From Epiperipatus broadwayi (taxonomy: Eukaryota; Onychophora; Udeonychophora; Euonychophora; Peripatidae), in NCBI GenBank assembly GCA_028023455.1, contig JAQFVV010000027.1, forward strand, positions 5,947,845 through 6,011,844: a DNA stretch of 64,000 nt, given 5' to 3'. The position numbers and the translations under genes were made by a program. Below are positions 43,375-55,369 of the stretch, in pieces. Numbering within the stretch: the first letter of the stretch is position 1; the number at the start of each line of letters is the position of its first letter. Under the pieces are notes generated by a model. It did no database searches. It had not been told where the DNA came from and worked only from the letters and a program-made list of their open reading frames with translations.

Positions 43375-44465
43375 TTATTTTGGAAAGATTAAAACAAACT
43401 GGCTCTGAAGAAGACTGCAGGGCAGTCGAAATGTAAGGTGTATGTATATATGTACAATAAAGGATTTTGCTAGAAACTGTTCAAAGTGGTTTGGATAAAT
43501 TATATTTATAAGATATTATAACAAAATAAAAGAAAGGACGATTTTGGTAAAACAATGTAAACATATTATCTTCTTTAAATAATTTTGTTTTCTTACAGCT
43601 TTAACTGTTCTGTTGTCTTCTTCAAAATATTTAAATATATATGACTACATAGATATGAAATATTTTATTCAAATTGTAATTAAATATACATAATTCATAT
43701 TTACTATAATTATACTTAAATATATGTAATATTTTGTTCTATATAATCATATATATTTAAATATTTTTTAACTGAAGAAGACTGCTGGACAGTCGAAACT
43801 GTAAGAAAATAACATTGAAGGAAATATGCTTGCATTATAAAAATTGAAAAAGAAAGTATTAACTGTTATTATAAATGTTAATAAATATATACAGACTAAA
43901 GATGAAAAAATAATCACACTTTTTGGAGAGAATATTTTCCACAATGAATACTTTATGTTAAAAAAAAAATTATGTTAATTATAAAATAAAACTTGACTTG
44001 TGTACAATAAATTTTATAAATTCTTGAAAGATCAAAATTTATTCATAAAAATATATTTGTGTGCAAAAACGAGCAAACACAACATACTAAACTATTCAAC
44101 ATTGTAATACTATTTATACGCCTTCATTAATCACTTTTAACAATGCAATCAAATAAAAATAAAGATTTATTCCTTAATATTTTCTTATAGTTTCAACTGA
44201 TTAATATTCTTCATCAGAAATACAATATTCAAGCATATGATATTTTCTTAGTTTCAACTGACCATTACTCTTCATCAGATGCAATATTTAAACATATATG
44301 ATATACAAATATGTACTAAATGTAATAATTATGTATGTTTGAATATTGTATCTCTGATGACGATTGTCAGTCAATTGAAGCCATAAGAAAATATCAAGGA
44401 ATAAATTTTTGATTAATTTGTAAAAAGTGATTAATGGTGTATGAATGGTATATATATATTACTTA
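43375..44465. repeat. Cluster of family B hammerhead-like repeats on both strands
   Basis: At least five occurrences of a CTGANGA..stem..GAAA motif: plus 43405-43434, plus 43772-43800, minus about 44195-44222 and 44252-44282, plus 44354-44380. The downstream word TAAGAAAATA recurs. Copies near 43405 and 43772 keep a GACTG/CAGTC stem; later ones have a weaker GATTG/CAATT stem or none. No protein is encoded. The 3' tail at 43434-43530 matches the tail of the pair at 2201-2409. Confidence 0.65.
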
Positions 44466-44469
44466 TTAT

Positions 44470-46399
44470 TTAAATAATACCTTTGAGTGCAATTTGAAAT
44501 TTATAATTGCAATTTATATGTTACAACTGACTATTTATTAATCTTCATTCAGAACAGATTCTGTTTATCTGTTTAAAGAAGTTTATTTAAACTTCTTTGT
44601 ATCAATAATTTCAATCTCTGTGGTCAAGTTGCAATCTTTAGTGTCTATATAAGTATATTAGACCTTAATAAAGGTGGTATCCCACCTTTATTGTGAAAAG
44701 GAGGTTGCCAAATTGTTGACTGTTATTGTGATTATCTAAGTGTTGAATGGTTTTTAATGATATATATATCAATACATAAAAGAATAACAAGAGGAAAAAA
44801 ATGAACTTAAAAATATTCTGTAATTTAATACTAGCACTATAAATGCATAAACACAAAGCTAATATTTAATATCTATATTAAAGCATAGGTTGAGCACTTT
44901 CGAGTCATGGCTCTCATAATCACAGCTCTTTGTGAAGTGATTGATTGTCTAATGTTATGCAAATCTATGCAAAGTTTAAAATTAACTTGTATTACAACTT
45001 TGAATTTAAAATAGTAACAGGATTGTAGGATTTTCAGTAAAATAATTCTGATCGTGGATTATTATACATATTATACAATTTGAAATATGAAGCTTCTAAT
45101 TATCCTTAACATTACATCAAGACATTATGGACAGTCTATCAAGAACTATTGGATACACTACAGACAGATCAGATATGATATAATGGATTAACGTATAATA
45201 TTCCTTCCCTAGCTGTACACAAATATTAATTAAAACATGGTGTTGAGGTATTCTTTAGCATCATGATTTACAGCAGTTCAAGTTGAATGATAAGAATCAA
45301 TATTATCTAAAAACAGATTCAAAAAGAGGAGTGGATATTCTGAGCGACTGAATTCAGGATTTGAATGGATTCATAACTGAGGATTTGAATCATTTTCAGC
45401 TGAGAAAAGATGTTTGCTCTTGTAAATGGGTTGGATGCAGGGGTAAAACGGCAGAGCTCAAGGTAAGGACCGCGGTCCAGCCCTGACACGGTACTTAAAA
45501 CTTGTTATAACTCCCGAACAATAAATCGACCACTTATTTAATTATTGTAACACAATTATTGTAATCAGGCTATTAGTTTTATGTTCGAACATGACTTGAA
45601 CTTAGGACCAATAGATTTTATTGTTAAACAAAAAAGAGAACAATCCATAAATGATACGATTGAGCCCAGCAATTAAATAATGAATGTATCGTTGTCCAAC
45701 CCGAAACGACCACATGATAAAACTATTTTGAAGAAATGGTGTTCATATGATGGCAGGAGTCTATTCTACCCGATAAACATAACGACATACAAATTAATCA
45801 TTTGCTTTAAACTGAGAGCTTACATCCTTTCTAAAAGATCTGATGGAAACTATTTTAACTACAACCGTTTACAAAGTTGTTCACAAAATTCATAAACTTA
45901 AACCAGTTTATGCAAATATAACTTCACAACTAATAATAAGGCTTATTTGCACTCATTAACCTCCCTCTTTTGATCTATCGACCTTCTACCTTAATACTAC
46001 ATTCTTTGCATCGCTTTTATTAAACGGGGGAAGAAGATGAGAATACTTCTGTAAAACAAATTAAAGATTAAATATATAGAGAGTATTTCTGTAATCAATT
46101 CCTGAAAATCCAAAACGTTGTGATATTACCTTATTTTTTTAAAAAAGATATATATTTCAGTCATGTTAGTATATATATAAAATTAATAAACACACCATTC
46201 ATTCAATACTTTAATAGAAAAATAAAGTATTAAAAAAAAGAAATAAAAAGCCGATAACATTTCTCACCTTGCTAAAGAAAATAAAAATGACCTTTGGTAT
46301 CCAAAGTTCATTTTAAATATAAATACCATATCCAGCAGCAAATTAAATAAGATTTTATAATTAAAACGTAAACTCAGAAAACAACATCAGAACATTCAG
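44470..46399. other. AT-rich DNA; possible SINE at 45425-45530
   Basis: 45425-45530 (gggttggatgcaggggtaaaacggcagagctc..cggtacttaaaacttgttataactcccgaacaataaatc) has a tail resembling the S1 SINE tail, but no clear A- and B-box pair. No coding pattern elsewhere. Confidence 0.35.
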
Positions 46400-46583
46400 G
46401 GTTGAATATGTAATCTGTACAGCACGTGGTTGTAGAACTTATCGCCATCTGTTGGATAAAATAACCAATAGCATAACAGATCGATAGATCTGCGGAGCTG
46501 CTTCTGTTTTGGGATCTGGAGAACTATCCTCTACAAGTAATTTTACGAATCAAAACATTAGTGTTTTTTTTTTTTAATACAAC
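46400..46583 (+). promoter_or_regulatory. Probable CIR1 promoter / 5' UTR
   Basis: A stretch less AT-rich than its surroundings, directly before the CIR1 start codon. It contains an E-box CACGTG near 46423 (agcacgtggttg) and an inverted-CCAAT-type site (aaccaatagc) near 46463. No clear TATA box is seen at the usual spacing. Assignment as promoter is inferred from position and these motifs. Confidence 0.4.
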
Positions 46584-46655
46584 ATGGGAAAAGGTTATAC
46601 AAATTATATGTGCAAAAAACCGTTTCATCCTGGATCAAAAGCGAATATTAAACGA
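46584..46655 (+). CDS. CIR1: CIR1-like corepressor, first coding exon
   Basis: Twenty-four codons, ATG to a GTAAGA donor in phase 0. The peptide starts [19 protein letters not shown] and ends NIKR. It matches the CIR N-terminal domain start of CIR1 (corepressor interacting with RBPJ; vertebrate form MGKSFANFMCKKDFHPASK..NIKK), including the exon length of 24 residues and the phase before VWMAEQ. CIR1 links RBPJ to histone deacetylase complexes in Notch-target repression and also associates with splicing factors; it acts in the nucleus. The next exon (VWMAEQ-like) was searched for by eye to 64000 and not seen, implying a very long intron 1 or a missed short exon. CWC25-type proteins share the domain but fit less well. 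Confidence 0.85.
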
Positions 46656-47499
46656 GTAAGATTGATATTTATTTAAATTTATAGTAATTAAAACTCGATT
46701 ATGAAAATTGTTTCGATAATTATGATATATAAAAATTATAAACAGTATGACAAACATATTTGTCCGATTAAAATGATGAAATTTAGTAAATACGTATATC
46801 AGAAATTGATTGTGTATTTTAAGTTTTAAAAGAAAATTAAGTATCCCTGAATCTAAACTGTAATATAGGAGAACTAAATGATCTCAAACTATTACTTTGG
46901 TATTCTACGCACTAAAACATTTATAATCAAATTAGTTCATTATATTGTTCTTGTAAGAAGAGTGATTAATTTTTTGATCTTGGTCCCTATTTTGATATTA
47001 CAATAGCAATAAGAATTAGTTTTGTTGTATTTATTTTACATATGTTTTGCTGCCAGAAAATATATCAATTTTTAGTGATAATGTATTTATATCTGTGGTA
47101 TTGCCGGAATCATGCTCCGGTCATTCAATATCACACGCAAGTAAATAAATAAATGTTAAGGTATTTATTATAGGTATTTACAATAACAAATATACACAAT
47201 CCCTCCCATTATGAATGATAAATAGCGAATGTTAGTTATTAATTGTGTTCTATGTACATATAAACACAAACTTGTGAAATACAATTTGCATCATATATAA
47301 TGCTAGCTTGGTATAACGTTTAGTTGATGTGCAACTATTAATGTAAAGGATTTCAGATACACTTCTAAGCTTACCTAGAATTGCCAGCTGTATCATGACA
47401 GTTTGCCTTGTGAGTTGTACAATGACCCTCACTGCTGTTCTGTGACAGCTTGTCTTGAGTGTAGTTATAATGACACGTCCAGTTGCATCGTGGCAGCTT

Positions 47500-48890
47500 G
47501 CTTTGTGACTGATCTAGGTTCTAGAAGCTTCCAATTTTAATGTGAACTTGTCTAACTGCTTTGACTATATTGTGGACAATGTTTGTATTGCTGTTTAGGT
47601 GTGACAGTAAATTGTTGTTGTCTCTCTTATTCCAACTGAAATCACTATTTATAACCAGATACCCATCTATAATGAAAACAATCACATTCACTAAGCATCA
47701 TACCCATTGGCCACTTTCTCTTAATTAGTATATGTTTTCTATTCATATATTTTTTGATTTATGACTATGAATGTTCAGTCTGATTGAGATAAGATAGAAT
47801 CTGGACTAGTCTATCAGTTGAAGTTAAGTTAGTGTTGGAAAGGAATGCTGAGATTTTCCTTTCAAATCCTAATGCTTCCAACATATGGATGGCTTGCCTC
47901 ATTTACAGTATGATGATGCTAGTAACTAAAAGCTTCCTGCTCTAGGTTTGAGAATTTCTCATGGCATTCGACCCAATAATGGACAGTGAACTTATTGTTA
48001 TTTGTTAATTGTCTGTGAACTTTCTCAAATGGATTTCCAGTATATAGTTAGATCACCTTCATTATTGGAAAAATTTGGATTTCCTGATCCAGTTGTCCTA
48101 TTTATCTGGTCAAGTCTTTGATCAATTGTCTTGTATTGGTGGTCGAGAGGTCAGCGCGACTGCCTTGCACTTGCAGGCAGTTGCCCGAGTTGCGGGTTCA
48201 CATCCCGGCCGATGCTATGATACTTAAAAAAAAAAAAAAAGTTTGATCAATTGTTTATTTTCATTGTTATTTTATTGGTCAACTGTATTGTATGTTCAAT
48301 CTACTCTTGATAATGCTATAGTTTGGACAAGTTCATTATTTGAGGGTAAGCTTAAGATGAGTTCATAATAAATATATAACAAAAGAGTTTGCCATCTGGT
48401 TACATTTGGCAGGAATTATCAAAGCATATTTGTTGGCATTAATAACCAGCAGTTTTGAGTAATGTGGTGATTTGTATTAAAACCAAATACTTTCAACCAT
48501 TTTGGCTTGCCTTGGTGAAAGTACAATTATTTATTGCTAGCAGTTTCCCATTAAGTGTGCCTAACTATTGTAGCCAAGAATTTGACAATATGCATTACTG
48601 TTAGAACAATTCCAGACATGAATTAGTATTCTGAATATGACTCGATAATCCTTGCCTGTTTGTCTTTTAAATGGACCTCAGTTTTATCCCCATCTTACTG
48701 TCATCAATCAGATTTACTGAATTTATATGATTGGTCCATTTGTGCCATTGGCTGTTAATCAACCGTATTATATTCTAAACCTAATTTAAAGAGCTCTATA
48801 ATTTGAGCAAGTCTGTTATTGAGTGTAAGCATAAAACTCACAACAATTTGTAGATAATTTATATTATTTTATTTATTGGAAAACAACTTT
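47500..48890 (-). pseudogene. Possible Ty3/gypsy retrotransposon relic
   Basis: Minus-strand fragments read HEKFSNLEQEAF (the RNase H YSxLExEAL motif) near 47950 and KWPMGMMLSECD further on, plus KRQTGKDYRVIF near 48650. The order and frames are broken and similarity is weak. The S2 SINE at 48130-48241 interrupts it. A 150 bp block at 49590-49740 resembles 58985-59120 at the other gypsy relic and could be a terminal repeat remnant. Confidence 0.4.
48130..48241 (+). mobile_element. tRNA-derived SINE, family S2, with 13 bp target duplication
   Basis: tRNA-like head with A-box TGGTCGAGAGG and B-box GGGTTCACATCCC, short tail GATGCTATGATACTT and a poly-A end. Exact flanking duplication TTTGATCAATTGT at 48117-48129 and 48242-48254. 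It consists of little more than a tRNA-like region and poly-A, so a retroposed tRNA-like gene is the alternative; the second copy at 59.5 kb argues for a family. Confidence 0.85.
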
Positions 48891-48899
48891 GCCTCCTAA

Positions 48900-51800
48900 G
48901 ATTTATCTGGTTCAAGAAATACATTGATTTTTAAGATAAACATTTAAATATCTTCTCTTATGCTACATATATTAGTAAAACAATCTTTAAAACAGTTTAT
49001 TTCTTTGTATTTTTAACAGTGCTTTTAATTAAATTGTCTGATAGTTTTGATTGTCTAGCAGTCTTCTTCAGAGCAGTAAAATAGAATTTATTACATTGTT
49101 TCTTGTTTATTTCAATAAACTTATTTTGATATTTTTATATATGTCCACACACTTCAGCTTAATTATATAATATTTTGTTATTTTTTAATATATATATAAT
49201 TTTTCTATTTAATATGTATGTGTTCATAATATATTCTTATATCTACACATACTACAAGTTATAATTTATTTTATAATAGTAATAATAACAAGTCAGGTGT
49301 CACATGATAAAGTGGAAAATGGCAAAAAAAGTGAAAATTTTTATAGCTGTAAAAAAAATGAAAGGATATTGAACATTTTAAAAAGTTAAAACACAAAATC
49401 ATCATAACTTCAAATCATCAGTATTTCAACTATAATTTCCAAATGGAAGATATTAGTGAACATTTGGAGTTCATTTTTAAAATTGGACGTTATAGTTGGC
49501 GTTGAGTCATTAGTCCCATGTAGAAAATATTGACATGTGCAAAAGATTTAGCTATTATATCTACTAATAGAACTGTGGCTGATAAATTTCAAAGTTCAGG
49601 TATGTGAACCTGGGATGCAAATTGGCCTAAAAAAATAGTCCCAGCGTGGAGTTACAAATTTGGGCTAGCATCAGTTTAATAAATGAGCAAAAGAGACTCC
49701 ACAGACATTAGGCGAATTAAATACTTCAATTGAACAAATGCATTATTGGATATACAGAAGACTGAATACAAAATGCTATGGTATGAACCAATGAGCTTAA
49801 TACCTTATGACGCATGCAGGTACGTTAAACTAAACCTCAACAAATGGTTATAATTAATATTTTAAATTATTTGCAAAATAAAGCAGTAAGGCTTACAAAA
49901 GTAAACTAAAGTTGGGGTGAAGTTTACATAGTTATCTAGTAAGAGTTTCCAGACATGTCAGGCGTAGCTTCAGAGAAAAATATCTGGACTTTTCATTTGG
50001 TTTTTTTTATCTATGTGACCCTTATTGTTCTTTTGTAATTGGAGGTAACATGATTTGCTCCTTGCTGTGTTCACATTAGGGCAGGGATTTATAACCTCAG
50101 CTGTGTCAGTGACAATTAATTTAAATTATGCAAGAGAGTCTTATATATTTCAGCAAGTTTATTTCTCTGTGCCAAAGCATATTAATAAATGAATAAAATA
50201 AATAACTATAAATTATTATGTAATAACAATAATTATTCCTCAACTTTGGGATAAACATTAGAATAAATTGGTGTGAGGGAATACTTTATTTTCACCCACT
50301 GCAAATGTATATTACAGTCCATTAATTTAGTTTTATTAATTCTTATCTTTTAAAGTCTATGGGTGAGTATCCTTTACTCATCATTGTTAACCATTAACAC
50401 TATAACAGCTAAGTTCTCCTTCACTTCAGTCTATCACTTTACAGAGGTGACACTTAAAGTATTTAAATAACATATGCTGCTTTAACTTAATGCTATCATT
50501 TCTCCCTTTTGAGAAAGACGTTATTATTATCAACTTGGCAATTCTTTTCAATTCATTCACTCTCTCACAACTGACTCAGTCTTTTTATAAGTTGCGCTAA
50601 TTAGTGTAGTTAATATCCATTTTCTCTTCACAAAGAAATTTTCTAGAGTGCTTCACTTTTTGGATAAACCTTAACCAAACACTGTCTGCATGCATTTTTA
50701 TAAATCTAAGAATAAACTTTATGTACATTGTTATATATTGTACCCTCACTTCCCGATATATAATATAACTTAAAATATGACTAGCTCAATTAAATCGTTA
50801 TGCTCGGCTAAAATATGTATAACTATCATTAATATATTTTTATAATACTATATCTTATCAGATTCATTATAACTTACCAAAATTAATATAGTTCAATATC
50901 ATGTACTAATTAAATAAGTATTTATTAAAATCATGAGACTATGAAGTGAAGTTACAACTGGTAATTGAATTTACATTGAGCCAATGTCTTCCCAAGACAT
51001 TATCTCAATGGCATAAGAATACTATTACCTCTTTATTATCTCATTACTACATTTACAGCAATCTTATGTCTTTTATAAAAATTAACTAACTTCAATAATA
51101 ATAAATAAATCTCAATCTTTTATTAAGGAAATGTAATTAAATAATCTCAGGTTCTTTTAATTATCTTAAAGTAATAATATTTCTTGCAGATAGGCATGAT
51201 AAGGGATTTAATATCAAACCTAACTACACCTAACTTATAATAATAATAATAACTAACAATAATAATCTCTAGTGTATAAATTAATCTTATCTATTTTAAT
51301 ATACTACTAATCATTAAGAACACAAGTAAATCATCTACATGTCTTTCATTTTCATATAGTATCTTAATTTTAAAATATACTAAAATCTTATAATTTAATA
51401 ACCTGTGGCAATAAATAATACTATACTCTTATATTGTGCATTATAAGTACTTTGTGACCATTATAATATTATATGTTAATATCAATCAATTTCTATAAAT
51501 TATATTAAGAAAATACTGTGTTTCTTTTAAAAATAATAATAACAATAAATTCATATTGTGCAAATATTATGTTTATTCAAATTATCTGTTGTCAAATGCT
51601 GTGGTGTAAAATAATGAATTCGACACACTTTTAAAACAACTTAAACAAATTTATTTACATCAACTTTAATAAACAACTTATATACATTATGTACATTACA
51701 AGTGGAAACCAAAGAAAATAAAAAAAATAAGAAAATAATAATAATACAAGATTTTACACTGTTACTATTTCCATATCCAAAATAGATAATCTATACATTT

Positions 51801-54800
51801 CTTAAATGTTTTATCAGTAACATTTAATTAAGTTTCTGAACTTAAATCTTAATAGATATCATTTGTCATTAGTTAGTACAAAGAAGATTTTTATGTAAAA
51901 TATCACTTATGTAGCATATGTAAAATAAACAAACTTTAACAATTAAATGCTACTTCACTTAAGTATTATTGCTATTTCTATTATAATGTACTAGTATATA
52001 TTACATTTACTATTAGCATTAATCACATATCAACTAATGTATAGACTGATATAACTTTATAATATAACAACATTTATTGATTATATAATTATTTACTTCA
52101 TTCTGATGTAATTTCATAATGTATGTCTTACCAAAATATGCAATACATATATGTTCTTTTCTTAAAATAATATTTAAAATTATTCAACAATTTCAAATTT
52201 TATAAAGTATTATATTAAATAAAATTCTATGATTCTTTCTATTTAAACTACTACTCTTCTCTACTTGTTATTCCTATTCCTTCCTAATAAAATTCTATCT
52301 ACAAATATCATTTTAACCTTATTTAACTTCAGTAATAGCTTACCAATTTTTTAAAAAAAATATACGACTATCCAAACTCTCTTATACCTCATCATCTATA
52401 TACGATAAACCCTTCAATCAAAATATAAATTTCTATATAAAATTAATTTAACTTATCTAATAAAATAAAATATAAATATTTTAACCTCTTACTAACTTGA
52501 AAATAAATATAAATAACTCATACTAATATAATAAATCAAATTCCTAATATTGTAACAGAAATATTAAAACTTATTCACGAAAGAATCATATAATTATTTC
52601 TGGATTTCTCTTATTACGTTGTAATAAATTTATATCATAAATTTAAAGTATGCATATTAAAATAAAACTGTTATTACTAATATTATGTGTGTATATTCTT
52701 TAAATATTTATACATTCATTCAACAATCAAATTATATTTGGTTGATCTAAAGAAAACAAAGCAAAATACATCAAATTATTACTATTATATAATTTTTTAC
52801 CATAAATGATACTCCAATTTATAATCCGCCACACGATGTCCTCCAGGATTACAGTTTTACAAAATAATTTCATTTATACTCAACAATTATTCTTTAAAAT
52901 ATTACGTGTTGTATAATTATATAAAAATAAACTTTATGAAATTAAGTTTTATATTAATATTTAGTTACTTTTTAAAAAAAATGTACCTCTCTTATCTTTA
53001 ATAGATCAATAAATAATTAAATATCTATGTTAGTTAAGAAAAACAAAAGATGTTACATAAAATCCAATGGTGTCTTCTTTCCACCTATAATTGTTCTTTT
53101 TTTCCTAGGCACAAACTTTTACCAACATTACTTCCTTTTCCGGTACATCACGTGTTTAAACAGTTTTTATGAAATAAATGAAAACGTTTTTTTTTTTAAA
53201 TAAAATAGAATAAGTTCCACCATAAGAAACAAAATAATAATTAAAATAGTTTATAGGATCCGGATTCATTTCTTTAAAGAAAAATTATTTAAAAGTTATT
53301 ATTTCTAGGATTAGTCAATAGTTTATAATGTTCTTATTTAATTATTATAAATTGACTTGGATATCCACGTATACTTATTTGCGCATTCTTTAACAAATAT
53401 TTAGGTAAGATTAATTTCTAAATTCTTCTGTACGACAGCGTCCAGACTTTACTATATAATATTTTATTTACAGGTATTTCTTTGCCAATTAAACTTCCGA
53501 TTTATTTGCCTTTTAAAACTATCGAAATCTAGTCTTTTAAAACACAAAGACTTAACAAGGCAAGTAATTCTACAATTACTATTAATTACCATATCTTTAC
53601 CAAGATATATACTTAAATTTGTAATTTAAAAATACTTTCTTCATAAAGAAGTATTTATCTTTCTTTAAATATTTTTTTATAAAAATTAATTATAATCAAC
53701 TTTTAAATTCATATAATGTCCAATATATTACTTTTATCCAACTAGTAATTCTCCTAGTTAATCCAGCGTTTGTTATATTTTTAGTATAAAGTCTCCAATA
53801 CATTTTATCCTTATACGATGCTTTCATGATTATTTGATAGTAAATTGAGCTTCGATAGAGACGATTAATAGGGAATTATAAATAAATTAGCACTGCATAT
53901 TTAACGGTAAAACTTTTATAATTTTTTTAAAACTACTCTCTTATAATTTTAAAATGATTACGAGAGCGTCTATAATTTTACTTAGCTATATCTAATAGCA
54001 CACTTCACTTAAAAGAAATCATAATCATAATCCCCCCTGAACAATTGAACCTTGGTTTTATACCGGAATACATTCCCCACTTGATTGGTAAATTAAACAA
54101 TCACCTTGCTAGCCTATTTACATATTTTACCAACAATACAGAATTAAAAATAAATAATGACTTATTTAATATTTATTATTTATTACATTATTAAATTCTT
54201 AAATGGATCTTTATCATTTATTTAAATCCATTAAACTTTTTTAAAATATATTTTTTACTTTATTTCACTTTTAACTTTTATAAGACTATTTTTTAAACAA
54301 ACTAAGTCTATTTTTATAGTTACTTTTTTTAAAAGTATTTTAAAAATCAGATTTAATATTTCACATTAATTATCTTTATTTTTATCTCGTGATAGAATAT
54401 AATATTTATAAATTTTATAATAGAATTTTAGAACAGTTTTGCAACTTTACTATAAAACTTACAAGATGTGTGTACATATGTCTATCTATCATCTGTTTTA
54501 CAACACAGATACAAACGCTTGTAATTATCTAAAAATAAACTAACAATTTAATTTTAAAAATAAATATTTTTAAAATAAATAATATATTATAACAACTTTA
54601 AAATAATAATTCGATATTATTAAAATCATATATTAATCTTCTATTATATACTATTAATAATTAAAATATTTATATTCACTTATTAAATATTAATCTTTAT
54701 CAACAATAAATATATGCATTTAATTTTAACTTATCTTTTTAACTTTTAGCTTTAAACATTTATTTATAAAACTTATTAATGCAGTATTGATCATGGCCAG

Positions 54801-55360
54801 TTTTCCCAACCCTATAATATTATCATTTTTTATTGAAACGTCTCTCTCAAACATTAACACAATTTCACATATCAAATATTCATAGATTACTTTAATTAAA
54901 CTTTTTGAAAGATTATCATAATAAAATCAACATCATATAGCTAAATATATCTTAAATTTAAAATTTTTAATAAATTGATACAACAATTCATGGCGACCCA
55001 TACAAAAGGGCACAATATATACATGTACATATAATCCACTTTTGTGATTATACGTTTGCATTGTTTCACAGACTAATGGGCCATTAATATACACTGATTC
55101 TTTTTCCATTAGTCATTACTTTTTACAATAGATAAAGCTATTTAAATATACACACCTATTTTACATATTTTATGCATGCATGTTTCTTTTATTTGTATGT
55201 TTAATTGCCCGATATGAATGCATATGATGAAAGTATATCATTTAATACATTATTGAGTATATATAGATATTAAATTTGTATATGTCGTTTTAATACATAA
55301 TGCTATGCATATACGGGTATTACATTACTTCTTATTCTAGAAGAAATAGTTTTACATATG
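48900..55360. other. Very AT-rich desert, no gene seen
   Basis: 50200-55000 is among the most A/T-dense DNA in the window. No coding exon, tRNA or mobile element ORF was recognised. A family B hammerhead-like motif lies on the minus strand at 49055-49080 (CTGAAGAAGACTGCTAGACAATC). The 49590-49740 block is repeated at 58985-59120. Confidence 0.45.
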
Positions 55361-55369
55361 ATTATTGAA

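Noticed and set aside
45425-45530. Additional SINE S1 copy
   Set aside because: The tail is similar, but no convincing A-box/B-box pair; noted only within the surrounding interval.
48140-48220. Functional tRNA gene
   Set aside because: A- and B-boxes are present, but the anticodon arm does not fold with a 7-base loop, and the poly-A tail and 13 bp duplication mark it as a retroposed SINE.
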